This document shows positions 44,582-53,301 of a stretch of 64,000 bases of DNA, one piece after another. The stretch covers positions 1,674,001 through 1,738,000 of the forward strand of contig NZ_CP072036.1 in NCBI RefSeq assembly GCF_018847375.1, in the 5' to 3' direction. The position numbers were made by a program, and so were the translations under genes. The notes under the pieces were generated by a model. That model had not been told where the DNA came from. It did not search any database and worked only from the letters and a program-made list of their open reading frames with translations. This DNA comes from Akkermansia massiliensis. GTDB taxonomy: Bacteria > Verrucomicrobiota > Verrucomicrobiia > Verrucomicrobiales > Akkermansiaceae. Every line of letters starts with the position of its first letter. The first letter of the stretch is position 1.

Positions 44582-46207
44582 ATGAAGAACCTATTGAGCC
44601 GGTACATCAGCCTGAGCCTGGCGCTGCGGTATTTGAACCCGCTGCGGACTTTCTTTTCCATCATTACCCTGATCTGTCTGCTGGGCGTATCGCTGGGGGT
44701 GATGGTGCTTATCGTCGTGCTGTCCGTCATGGGCGGCCTCCAGAAGGAAATCCAGGGGAACCTGTTTGCGCACTCCCCGCACGTCCAGGTGTGCTACCGG
44801 AATGACTTCGGCGTGAGGGAGGTGATTCCGGACTGGATGGAATTGAGCGAGAAGCTCAAGCACGTTCCCGGAGTCCAGTCCACGTATGCCCTGATAGAAG
44901 ACTACGCGCTGGTAGACGTGCAGGGACGGCAGAGGCCCTGCTTTTTCCGGGCCATCGATACGGAAAACACCGCCCAGCTGGAAGATTTGAAGCACCTGGT
45001 AGTGGCCGGCAATGCGGAGCTGGACATGGGGGAAAAGGCTGTGGTTTCCTCCATCGTGGCGGAGAACATGGGGCTGAACGTGGGGGATGTGGTCCGGGTG
45101 TACACTACCCGCAATTTCCAGGAAATTTCTCACGCCTACCAGCAGACGGAACTGCCGGTGCTGGCGGAAAAGAACGCCCGGGAACTCAATGATTTGAAGG
45201 AGTGGGGCAAGTCCCTGAAAACGGAGGGAGAGCGTGAAACGGCCGGCAAGGCCTCCGTGGACAAGGTATTCACCCTGCTCAACGGGCTGCTGTCCGTCCC
45301 CCGCAGGGATGCGGAGCGCTCCAGCCTGATGGATTTGCTTGCCGTGCTGAATGACGGGGAAGCCGTGGACAACGGCAGGGTGGCCTTCCCGGAAGGCACG
45401 CGGAAGGAATGGGAAACCATTCTGGGCGGCTTCAAGGCGGGGCAGAGGAATGAGGCGGACATGGAATGCTTCCGCAAGCTCCGGGAGCTGGTCATGCCGA
45501 AGGATCTGGAGGTGATCGGCATTTACCGGGCCTCCCAGCATACGCCCAGCCCGGACCTCTTCATTCCGCTGGTCATCGGCCAGGAATTGCTGGGTTATGA
45601 GGATGACGTGGTGCAGGCCGTGGCCCTGCGCGTGAACGACCCCTACCATGTGGAAACGATGCTGTCCCCCGTGATGCAGGCGCTGGAAAAGGAAAAGCCC
45701 TCTTCCGCGTGGACGCTGGAAACCTGGCATGACCGCTTTAACGCGTGGTTTGAACTCATGCAGAAGGAGCGCATGATGATGAGCTTTGTGCTCTCCTTCA
45801 TCTCCCTGATTTCCGCCTTCTGCATTATGGCGGTGATGTTTACCGTTTCCATCCAGAGGAAAAAGGAAATCGCCGTGATGAAGGCCTTGGGCGCCACGCC
45901 GTTCCAGGTGGTGCGCGTCTTCTTGTGGCAGGGGGTCATCATCGGCTTTGTGGGAGCTCTCCTGGGCGTGGGCCTGGGACTGCTGGTGCTGGAATACCGC
46001 ATGCAGATCCAGGGCTTTCTGGCGGGAATAGGCTTTGACCCGTTCCCCGTGGCTTTCCACGGCACGGCGAACATCCCGGTGGTGATTGACTGGGCGGAGC
46101 TGGCGTGGCAGGCGGTGAAAGCCTTCGTCATGGTCGTGGTGGCCTCCATCGTTCCGGCCCTGATCACGGCGCGCCAGGACCCGGCCCGCTCCCTGCGCAG
46201 CATGTAA
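44582..46207 (+). CDS. ABC transporter permease, LolC/LolE-like, with large insertion
   Basis: A 541-residue inner-membrane permease of the type that moves lipoproteins to the outer membrane. The N-terminal cytoplasmic segment YISLSLALRYLNPLRTFFSIIT leads to TM1 (VSLGVMVLIVVLSVMGGL), then HSPHVQV, the MacB-like periplasmic domain. Three C-terminal helices include FVLSFISLISAFCIMAVMF, QRKKEIAVMKALGATPFQVVRVF (the ATPase-coupling loop) and a last helix ending PARSLRSM. Family members have about 410 residues; the surplus is a Glu/Lys-rich stretch at about 180-300. No LolD-type ATPase gene lies next to it. Confidence 0.87.
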   Translation: MKNLLSRYISLSLALRYLNPLRTFFSIITLICLLGVSLGVMVLIVVLSVMGGLQKEIQGNLFAHSPHVQVCYRNDFGVREVIPDWMELSEKLKHVPGVQSTYALIEDYALVDVQGRQRPCFFRAIDTENTAQLEDLKHLVVAGNAELDMGEKAVVSSIVAENMGLNVGDVVRVYTTRNFQEISHAYQQTELPVLAEKNARELNDLKEWGKSLKTEGERETAGKASVDKVFTLLNGLLSVPRRDAERSSLMDLLAVLNDGEAVDNGRVAFPEGTRKEWETILGGFKAGQRNEADMECFRKLRELVMPKDLEVIGIYRASQHTPSPDLFIPLVIGQELLGYEDDVVQAVALRVNDPYHVETMLSPVMQALEKEKPSSAWTLETWHDRFNAWFELMQKERMMMSFVLSFISLISAFCIMAVMFTVSIQRKKEIAVMKALGATPFQVVRVFLWQGVIIGFVGALLGVGLGLLVLEYRMQIQGFLAGIGFDPFPVAFHGTANIPVVIDWAELAWQAVKAFVMVVVASIVPALITARQDPARSLRSM

Positions 46208-46220
46208 CAGGAAACCGCCC

Positions 46221-47087
46221 ATGGATATTTACTGGATTCAGGATCATGAAAAGAAGGGCCCACTGCCGGAGGTGGAGGTAATCTCCATGCTGGAGGCGGG
46301 CCTCATTCCGGAAACCGCCCGGGCGTGGCATGCCGGATGTGCGGAATGGGTGCGCATCCATGACCTGCCGGCGCTGAAGGAAATGTTCGCCGTTCGCAAG
46401 GAAGAGGAAGAACGGCGTAATGTGGAGGAAGATGTGCCGGAGGATGAAGCGGCGCAAGATGCCGCCGCCGGCCCCACGAACGCGGATTCCCTGCCGGAAG
46501 AAGAGGAAACGGCTGTGGAGGAAGGCACGCCTCTGGTAGTTCCTTACCCGTACGTCCGTTTTCTGGGAAGAACGGCGGACGTGATGATGCACATGACGCT
46601 GTATCTGGCCGTGCTCAGGATCTTCGGCCTGGCCTTCAGCCCCGATTTTCTTCCCGGTTCCTATGAAGCCCTCCTTTACCTCTGTCTCCCGATGGTGCTC
46701 ATTGAAACCGCCTTTCTGGGAACGCTGGGCACCACTCCGGGGAAAGCCATGCTGGGCGTCTCCGTCAGGGACTACCGGGGGAAGCGCCTTTCCTTCTCCA
46801 CGGCGTTCCGGCGCTCCCTGTTCGTCATGGTGCTGGGGCTGGGCTGCTTTGCCCCCTCCCTGATGCTGCTGGCCCTGTTCTTTTCCTGGTGGTGGGTGCG
46901 CCGCTTCGGCTTCACTCCCTGGGACAGGAAGCTGGGCACCACGGACGTGCTGAACGACTCACTCACCCTCCGCAAGGTGGTGATGACGCTGGTGCTTGTC
47001 ATCCTGTGCCTCCAGGTCATGTACGTGCTGCTGATTCCCTGGCTGCCGGAAATGGAGGCGTACATGGGCGCCTCCGGGCAAATGTGA
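46221..47087 (+). CDS. GYF_2-RDD domain membrane protein
   Basis: A 288-residue protein. Residues 1-55 fit a GYF_2 domain (MDIYWIQDHEKKGPLPEVEVISMLEAG...WVRIHDL), a peptide-binding-type module common in Verrucomicrobia and Planctomycetes. An acidic linker occupies about 56-105. Residues 108-280 are an RDD domain with four to five helices, starting YPYVRFLGRTADVMMHM (the R-D pair) and including LGTTPGKAMLGVSVRD. The gene follows the permease by 13 bases. Its role is unknown; RDD proteins are sometimes linked to transport. Confidence 0.83.
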   Translation: MDIYWIQDHEKKGPLPEVEVISMLEAGLIPETARAWHAGCAEWVRIHDLPALKEMFAVRKEEEERRNVEEDVPEDEAAQDAAAGPTNADSLPEEEETAVEEGTPLVVPYPYVRFLGRTADVMMHMTLYLAVLRIFGLAFSPDFLPGSYEALLYLCLPMVLIETAFLGTLGTTPGKAMLGVSVRDYRGKRLSFSTAFRRSLFVMVLGLGCFAPSLMLLALFFSWWWVRRFGFTPWDRKLGTTDVLNDSLTLRKVVMTLVLVILCLQVMYVLLIPWLPEMEAYMGASGQM

Positions 47088-47154
47088 CAAAAAGACCGGC
47101 CGCGCGGGATTTAGCCTTTTAATCACCTGAATTTGTTTCATACTTGTCCCAGCC

Positions 47155-47934
47155 ATGCCAGAAATACACCCAACGGCAGTAGTGCATCCTACTGCGGAGA
47201 TCGCGGATGATGTTAAAATCGGTCCCTTTTGCGTTGTCGGAGAACATGTAAAGCTGGGCCCGGGCTGCGTGCTGCACAGCCATGTGGTCATTGAAGGACC
47301 TTCCACCTTCGGAAGCGGCAACGAATTTTTTCCGTTTTCCGTCCTCGGCCTGAAAAGCCAGGATTTGAAATACAAGGGGGAACCGACCTATCTGGAAGTG
47401 GGGGACAACAACGTCTTCCGTGAAAACGCCACCATCAACCGGGCTACGGACATCGGCGGCACGACGCGGATAGGGAATAACAACCTCTTCCTGGTTTCCT
47501 GCCACGCCGGGCATGACTGCCAGATCGGCAATCATGTGATTTTCTCCGGCTTCGCCACTGCCGCCGGCCACGTTACGGTGGGGGATTACGCCATTCTGGC
47601 GGGATGCTGCGCCGTGCACCAATTCGTCAGCATCGGGGAGCACTCCATGGTGGGCGCGATGGCCCGCGTGAGCCAGGACGTGCTGCCGTACACCATTGTG
47701 GAAGGCCATCCGGCCGTGACGCGCTCCGTCAACTCCATCGGCATGCAGAGGCGCGGATTTTCCGAGGAAGACCTGCGGGCCGTACGCATGTGCTACAAAA
47801 AGCTTTTCGTCAACAAGAAGCTGACCGTTCATGAAGCGCTGGAAGAGCTCCGGAACTCGGACTACGCGGAAAATGCCTGTCTGAAAAGAATCGTCAAGTT
47901 CGTGGAAACTTCCGAACGGGGCTTCTGCCACTGA
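47155..47934 (+). CDS. lpxA: UDP-N-acetylglucosamine acyltransferase
   Basis: A 259-residue cytoplasmic enzyme for the first step of lipid A synthesis. Left-handed beta-helix hexapeptide repeats run from IHPTAVVHPTAEIADDVKIGPFCVV through residue 190. The catalytic histidine lies in CHAGHDCQIGNHV. NSIGMQRRGFSEEDLRAVRMCYKKLF is the C-terminal helical region. lpxD, fabZ and lpxB are not neighbours. The gph-like gene begins four bases after its stop. Confidence 0.95.
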   Translation: MPEIHPTAVVHPTAEIADDVKIGPFCVVGEHVKLGPGCVLHSHVVIEGPSTFGSGNEFFPFSVLGLKSQDLKYKGEPTYLEVGDNNVFRENATINRATDIGGTTRIGNNNLFLVSCHAGHDCQIGNHVIFSGFATAAGHVTVGDYAILAGCCAVHQFVSIGEHSMVGAMARVSQDVLPYTIVEGHPAVTRSVNSIGMQRRGFSEEDLRAVRMCYKKLFVNKKLTVHEALEELRNSDYAENACLKRIVKFVETSERGFCH

Positions 47935-47938
47935 GGCC

Positions 47939-48625
47939 ATGAAAACAGGTTTTGTCTTTGACCTGGACGGAACGCTGGTGGACTCCATTCCCGGCATCTC
48001 CCGCGGCCTGAACCTGGCCTTGAAGTCCCTGGGGTATCCGGAGCACTCCGTGAATGCCATCCGGGGAATGGTGGGCAGGGGCGCGCGGGAACTCTGCCTG
48101 GCTTCCCTGAAAGGCTGTTTCAATGGAGAAGTGCCGGAGGAAGCCTTTGAAGCGGTGCACCGGGGATTCATGCGGGAATACCCCCATACCTGGCAGGACG
48201 GCACGGTGCCGTACCCAGGCATCCGTGAAATGCTGCTGGAACTGGCCGCTGCAGGCCACCCCCTGGGCGTTCTGTCCAACAAGCCTCATGTGGTCACGGG
48301 ACCGCTGGTGCGCCATATCCTGCCAGAGGTGCCCTTCCGGGAGGTGATGGGCTTTTCCGAACGCTTTCCGCGCAAGCCGGAGCCTGATTCCCTGCTGTCC
48401 ATCGTCCGTTCCTGGGGAATGGAGCCGGAGCAGGTGTGCATGGTGGGGGATTCAGCCCATGACGGCAACACGGCCGTGAACGCCGGAACGCGGCTTGTTC
48501 TGGTAGGGTGGGGCTACAGTTCCCGCGCCGCGCTGGACGCCTTCCGCGTGCCGGTGTGCGCCACTGTGGCGGAGCTGTCCGCCCGGCTGAAAAAGGTGGA
48601 CGATTTGCCGTTTCCGGTTAGGTAA
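47939..48625 (+). CDS. gph: HAD-superfamily phosphoglycolate phosphatase-like hydrolase
   Basis: A 228-residue phosphatase. Motif I is FVFDLDGTLVDS, with nucleophile D8 and acid/base D10. Motif II is LGVLSNKP (Ser). Motif III lysine is in FPRKPEPDS, and motif IV is MVGDSAHDGNTAVNAG with the metal-binding aspartates. The helical cap (residues about 17-85) is of the C1 type usual in phosphoglycolate phosphatases. The exact substrate is inferred. It is the last gene of the GC-rich plus-strand run. Confidence 0.85.
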   Translation: MKTGFVFDLDGTLVDSIPGISRGLNLALKSLGYPEHSVNAIRGMVGRGARELCLASLKGCFNGEVPEEAFEAVHRGFMREYPHTWQDGTVPYPGIREMLLELAAAGHPLGVLSNKPHVVTGPLVRHILPEVPFREVMGFSERFPRKPEPDSLLSIVRSWGMEPEQVCMVGDSAHDGNTAVNAGTRLVLVGWGYSSRAALDAFRVPVCATVAELSARLKKVDDLPFPVR

Positions 48626-48706
48626 TTAAGAAGGGAATTTCTTTTAAAAAAGCAGGATGAAGGATAGTATGTAAACTATTTTTTGACGTTAATTTTTTAA
48701 TATATT

Positions 48707-49225
48707 ATGGTCATGGAATCATTTGATTTTAGAGAAGAATTGAAAAAAATTCTTGAATCGTGCGTAGATAAAATGTTGAAAAATGATCATTATTTGCTTG
48801 AAAACAAAACCCACGAGTGTTCAATTTCTTTTAGAATAGGTCATTATTTACAGAATGAATTAGATTCTTTAAAAAAATCGGATAGATTAAATATACCAGA
48901 GAATCTTGTTGTTGATGCAGAATACAATAAATGTTTAAATGGATCAAAAATATGTATTGACGAACTTGGAAAGGAGAGCCTAATGAGGCCCGATTTAATA
49001 GTACATATAAGAGGGGAAAATGGGTTTGATAATAATTTTATGGCTATTGAAATTAAGAAAAGTATTAATGGTTCGTGTGAAACAGAGAAAGATTATTTTA
49101 AATTAAAAAATTTGACTTTTGGAAAAAATGAATTTCAATATCAAATAGGAGCACATGTTGTCATTGATCTCTCTAAAAAGAGTAGAGAAATTCGTTGGTT
49201 TAAAGACGGTTCACCAGAGGATTAA
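48707..49225 (+). CDS. Orphan PD-(D/E)XK nuclease-like protein in an AT-rich island
   Basis: A 172-residue protein that I do not recognise by name. MRPDLIVHI (D96) and, 19 residues later, AIEIKK (E115, K117) make a clear PD-(D/E)XK signature; VVDAEYNK around D70-E72 could add an upstream acidic residue. The N-terminal 60 residues are predicted helix. Base composition is very AT-rich, with codons ending in A or T, unlike all neighbours, which implies recent transfer. It sits alone between gph and rmuC, with no visible partner, modification gene or toxin. A second ATG two codons in may be the real start. Confidence 0.75.
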   Translation: MVMESFDFREELKKILESCVDKMLKNDHYLLENKTHECSISFRIGHYLQNELDSLKKSDRLNIPENLVVDAEYNKCLNGSKICIDELGKESLMRPDLIVHIRGENGFDNNFMAIEIKKSINGSCETEKDYFKLKNLTFGKNEFQYQIGAHVVIDLSKKSREIRWFKDGSPED

Positions 49226-49256
49226 TAGATCTTTATGATCTGTAATTTTATATTCT

Positions 49257-50507
49257 TTAAATTTCTTCCGGGGCGTCCGTCGATTTGGCCTGCACGGTAA
49301 TGTCTTCCAGAGAACCGGGCAGGTCCTTGGTGGAAGTGACGCCCAGATTCTTCAATTTCTGCGCCCGGGGAATGAACCGGTGCTCAAAGGAGGAAACGGT
49401 TTTGTTATACTGGGTCACCGCCTGGTTCAGGCTCTTGCCCAGGGAGGAAAAGTGCCCTGTGAGGATGGAGCAGGTATTGAACAGGTCCGCTCCCGCCTCC
49501 GAGATTTTCTTGGCATTGTCCGCCAGTTGCTCCTGCTTCCAGCCGTAGGCGACGGCTTTCAGCAGGGCGATCAGGGTGGAGGGCGTGGAAAGGATCACCT
49601 TGTTCTCCGCGCCGAATTCAATCAGGGAGGGGTCCGCTTCCAGGGCCGCCTGGAAAAAGGCTTCCCCCGGCAGGAACATGATGACGAATTCGGGGCACGG
49701 GGAAAACTGGGCAAAATAATTCTTGGCGCTCAGCTGCTGGAGGTGTCTTTTTACGTCCGCGGCGTGGCGGGACATCCACTGGCTGCGCTCCTCCAGCCTG
49801 TCCGTCTGCCCGGCATTCAGGTAGGAGGACATGGGGGCCTTCGCGTCAATGATGATGGAACGGCCTCCCGGCAGGTGGATGACCATATCCGGGCGCACCC
49901 GGTCCTCTTCCCTGGAACGGGTCTCCTGCGTCGTGAAATCACAGTATTCCACCATTCCGGCCAGCTCCACCACGCGGCGCAGTTGGAGTTCCCCCCACTG
50001 GCCGCGCGAGCTGTTGTGGTGCAGGGCCTGGGAAAGCCTAGCGGTCTCATTCTTCAGGGCTTCATTCCCGGAAAGGATGTAGCGGATTTGCGTTTTCAGG
50101 TCCGTATAGGCGCCCACGCGCTCCTTTTCCATCTCTCCCAGCCGGGACTGCACGAGTTTCAGTGACTCGCTCACCGGCTTCAGCATGGACTCAATGGCCT
50201 GTTTGCGGGATTCCAGGTCATGGTTGGCCTGCTGGCGCTGGCTTTGCAGCCGCGTTTCCGCCAGGTTCAGGAATTGTTTTTCCGAATTCCGGAGGACTTC
50301 CGCGCTAATGCCGGCGAAGGAATCCTTCAGCACCTCTTCCGCCCGGTGGAGCATCTGTGTTCTATCCTCCGCCCGTTCCTGCCAGGAGCGGGATTCCGCT
50401 TCGAGCCGGACGGAGCGGTCCCGGTAGCGCAGCAGCAGAATCAGCAGTGCCACGCAGGCGGCCAGCAGCAGAAGGGCGAGAAACCAGGGAATCAGGGGAG
50501 AAGTCAT
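49257..50507 (-). CDS. rmuC: DNA recombination protein RmuC
   Basis: A 416-residue protein of the RmuC family, which limits inversion at short inverted repeats and has a predicted nuclease fold. An N-terminal membrane helix (LIPWFLALLLLAACVALLILLL) is followed by a long coiled coil to about residue 165, then the RmuC domain: GQWGELQLRRVVELAGMVEYCDF, RPDMVIHLPGGRSIIIDAKAP (PD...DxK type) and FVIMFLPGEAFFQAAL. It follows the penicillin-binding protein gene by 16 bases on the same strand. Confidence 0.94.
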   Translation of the reverse strand: MTSPLIPWFLALLLLAACVALLILLLRYRDRSVRLEAESRSWQERAEDRTQMLHRAEEVLKDSFAGISAEVLRNSEKQFLNLAETRLQSQRQQANHDLESRKQAIESMLKPVSESLKLVQSRLGEMEKERVGAYTDLKTQIRYILSGNEALKNETARLSQALHHNSSRGQWGELQLRRVVELAGMVEYCDFTTQETRSREEDRVRPDMVIHLPGGRSIIIDAKAPMSSYLNAGQTDRLEERSQWMSRHAADVKRHLQQLSAKNYFAQFSPCPEFVIMFLPGEAFFQAALEADPSLIEFGAENKVILSTPSTLIALLKAVAYGWKQEQLADNAKKISEAGADLFNTCSILTGHFSSLGKSLNQAVTQYNKTVSSFEHRFIPRAQKLKNLGVTSTKDLPGSLEDITVQAKSTDAPEEI

Positions 50508-50523
50508 AAGAAGGGTAAGGCAA

Positions 50524-53190
50524 TCAGATGGGGGTGGCGTAGGGGATGGCGTCCGTTTCTTCTACGGGTTCGGCCAGGGGAATATTGTCGTCGCTGCCGT
50601 CCAGCGGCTCCGCATAGGGAATATTCTCTTCTGTATCCGGTTCCGCCATGGGGATGTGCTTTTCACACATCCTGGTGGGGGCCTGGTAGCCGGCGGAAGT
50701 TTCAAAATACGCCGTCTTGGCATACTGGCAGCCGGAATGGGCCAGTTGGTTGGACTCCCGGCAGACGAGCACGGCCTGTCCTTCCGAACCGGGCCGCGTG
50801 CGGATGGCGTTGGCGGGGTAGCCCTCCTTCTGGGCGGCCAGCATGATGTCCACCCAGACGGGAAGGGCCAGCGTGCCGCCGTAGCCTTTCTCCAGAATCT
50901 TGGTGGAGGAGTCAAACCCCACCCATACGCTGCACGTGAGATTGGAAGTATATCCGGCAAACCACGCGTTCGTGTAATTGTTCGTGGTCCCGGTCTTGCC
51001 GCCGCAGGGGGACTTGAAGCCCAGCGCGGTGATCCTGCCCGCCGTGCCGCCGGGTTTGCAGACCTGCTGGAGGATGGAGGAGGTGATGTTGGCCGCCCGC
51101 TGGGAATACACGGTGCGCTTGCTCTTGGTGATGGCGAAGCGCGGCTGGCCCTGGGAATCCGTAATGTGGTCAATGATGTACGGAGTGGGGCGCACGCCGC
51201 CGTTGGCGAAGACGCTGTAGGCGCTGGCGATGTCCAGCGGGGAGGCCTCCCACGTGCCCAGGTAAAGGGCCGGGGTGCGGGAAATATTCCCGTGGAAGCC
51301 CGCCAGTTGGGCGGACTGGATGACGTTGGACAGCCCGGCCCGGTTGCCGATGCGCACGGACATGGTGTTGCGGGAAAGGATGAGGCCGAAGGAGGCCGGC
51401 TTCATGCCCCGGTACGTGCCGTCCGAATTGCGGGGGGACCAGTTGGCGGCTCCGCGTACCTCCCCGTAGGCGATCCGGTCGTCTGAAATGCGGGTGTCCG
51501 CGGAATTGCCCTGCTGGAAAAACGTGGCGTAAATGAACGGCTTGAACAGGGAGCCGGTCTGCCTTCTGGACTGGATGGCGCGGTTCAGCTTGGATTCCTC
51601 CGCATCCCGTCCGCCGACGACGGCGAGGAGGGCCCCCGTGGCGTTGTCCATGACTACGGCGGCAGACTGGATGTAATTGGGCATGGGAGGCTGCATTCCC
51701 TCCTTCCGTTCCGCGGGCAGCGCCTTCCAGGCGGCCAGGGCTGCTTCATATTCTGCCTTGGTGGTCAGCTTGTTCTTCAGGATTCCCTTCTTCTCACGTT
51801 TGGCTTGCAGGGACGCCAGGTGCTTCTTGAAATCCTTGCGCGCTTCCAGCGCTTCCATATGCTTGTTGATGGCGTCCAGCGTGGCGTTCTGCAAATCCAA
51901 GTCCAGCGTGGTGTGGACCACCAGACCGCCCAGGCGGATGTCTTCTTCTTCCAGAATGGCGTCCAGTTCTCGGCGCACAAGGTCCATGGCGTAATTCTCC
52001 TCCGACCGGGACTGAGGAGTCCGGGTGACGATGGGTTCCGCCAGGGCCGCCTGATACTGCACCTCCGTGATCTTGCCCTCGTTTTTCAACAGTCCCAGGA
52101 CGATGTCGCGCACTTTTTTGGCTTCCTCCGGGTGTTTGATGGGGGAAAAATCATTCGGGCCGTAAATGATGCCGGCCAGCGTGGCGCATTCCGCCAGGGA
52201 CAGGTCGCGGGGCTCCTTGTCATAATACCCGCGCGCCGCCGCCGCAATTCCCAGGAAAGTGTGTCCCCAGAAAATGCGGTTGATGTAGGTCTCCAGAATC
52301 TCATCCTTCGTGTAGGTGGCTTCAATGCGCTTTGCCAGAGCCACCTCCGTCAGCTTGGAATGCAGGTTGCGCTCCCGGTGGTTGTAAGTGATCTTGGCGA
52401 GCTGCATGGTCAGCGTGGAAGCTCCCTGCGTGGCCCTCTTGTGCTTGAGCACCTGTGCGAAGGCGCGGCCCACGCCTATCCAGTCCACGCCGCCGTGGTC
52501 GTAAAAGCGGTTGTCCTCACGCAGAATCAGGGCGTCGATGAAAATGGGGGGGACTTCCCGGAGGGACACCCGCTTGCGGTTTTCCCCGTGCAGGGTGCCG
52601 ATGGTCCGGTTCTTGCGGTCCAGAATCACCGTGCGTTCCGGAATGTTGCTCTTGACCTCGGAAATGTCATAGCGGTTGGAAATGGTTCCGTAAAGGAACA
52701 CCAGGATGGAACCGATTACGATGCCGACGAAGCAGCACCCCAGCAGGATGCGCAGGGGCCAGCTGATGAACCAGCGGATATTCCGCGTCAGGGAGCCGAT
52801 GAAGCGGAACGGCATCAGCAGGACAAACAGCAGGGCGCCGAAAATCGTGAAGCGCGGCTTGCGCGGCCTTCCTGCGCGTGCGGGACGGGATTCTCCTTCC
52901 GCTTCAGGGTAATCTTCATACTCCTCCTGCGGAGCCGGACGGGCAGCGCGCCGCGGGCGCGGGGGCGGTGTGTCATGCCGGGAAGAACCGCTGCGGGAAT
53001 TTCTCGTTCTGCGGGTGGGGCCGGGAATGACTGCCGGACCGGGATCTTCCTGCGGCAAACCGGGATAGGACGGACGGGGCGCAGGCCTTTTTTTGCGTTC
53101 CGTTTGGGGACGGGAAGCCGCCTCACCGTCCTGGATGCGTTCCCGCCAGGAGCCGGCATTTCGTTTCCGTGATTTGTCGTTTAAACCCAT
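50524..53190 (-). CDS. Class A penicillin-binding protein (PBP1A-type), bifunctional
   Basis: An 888-residue peptidoglycan glycosyltransferase/transpeptidase. Residues 1-115 are a basic, Pro/Arg-rich cytoplasmic tail. Hydrophobic segments follow to about residue 175. The GT51 domain starts LREDNRFYDHGGVDWIG (catalytic Glu) and includes STLTMQLAK and EIL.TYINRIFWG. The transpeptidase has TGSLFKP (Ser/Lys), SRN and CGGKTGTTNNY. The C-terminal 40 residues repeat a short motif, IPMAEP, IPYAEP, IPLAEP and IPYATP, ending in a free hydrophobic Ile. It is the first gene of an operon with rmuC and is divergent from the protease pair. Confidence 0.94.
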   Translation of the reverse strand: MGLNDKSRKRNAGSWRERIQDGEAASRPQTERKKRPAPRPSYPGLPQEDPGPAVIPGPTRRTRNSRSGSSRHDTPPPRPRRAARPAPQEEYEDYPEAEGESRPARAGRPRKPRFTIFGALLFVLLMPFRFIGSLTRNIRWFISWPLRILLGCCFVGIVIGSILVFLYGTISNRYDISEVKSNIPERTVILDRKNRTIGTLHGENRKRVSLREVPPIFIDALILREDNRFYDHGGVDWIGVGRAFAQVLKHKRATQGASTLTMQLAKITYNHRERNLHSKLTEVALAKRIEATYTKDEILETYINRIFWGHTFLGIAAAARGYYDKEPRDLSLAECATLAGIIYGPNDFSPIKHPEEAKKVRDIVLGLLKNEGKITEVQYQAALAEPIVTRTPQSRSEENYAMDLVRRELDAILEEEDIRLGGLVVHTTLDLDLQNATLDAINKHMEALEARKDFKKHLASLQAKREKKGILKNKLTTKAEYEAALAAWKALPAERKEGMQPPMPNYIQSAAVVMDNATGALLAVVGGRDAEESKLNRAIQSRRQTGSLFKPFIYATFFQQGNSADTRISDDRIAYGEVRGAANWSPRNSDGTYRGMKPASFGLILSRNTMSVRIGNRAGLSNVIQSAQLAGFHGNISRTPALYLGTWEASPLDIASAYSVFANGGVRPTPYIIDHITDSQGQPRFAITKSKRTVYSQRAANITSSILQQVCKPGGTAGRITALGFKSPCGGKTGTTNNYTNAWFAGYTSNLTCSVWVGFDSSTKILEKGYGGTLALPVWVDIMLAAQKEGYPANAIRTRPGSEGQAVLVCRESNQLAHSGCQYAKTAYFETSAGYQAPTRMCEKHIPMAEPDTEENIPYAEPLDGSDDNIPLAEPVEETDAIPYATPI

Positions 53191-53301
53191 CCGTGAGGGA
53201 ATTTTATCATAAACAACCGGAATGGTCTAAGCAAAAGATGGAGCGTCATGTCGCAATCCTTAGACAAATTCGTACCGGTTTGAACGTTTATATGGTAGGA
53301 T

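Noticed and set aside
48664..48679. ATAGT...ACTAT inverted repeat as an operator of the AT-rich gene
   Set aside because: Only five base pairs in a very AT-rich background; expected by chance.
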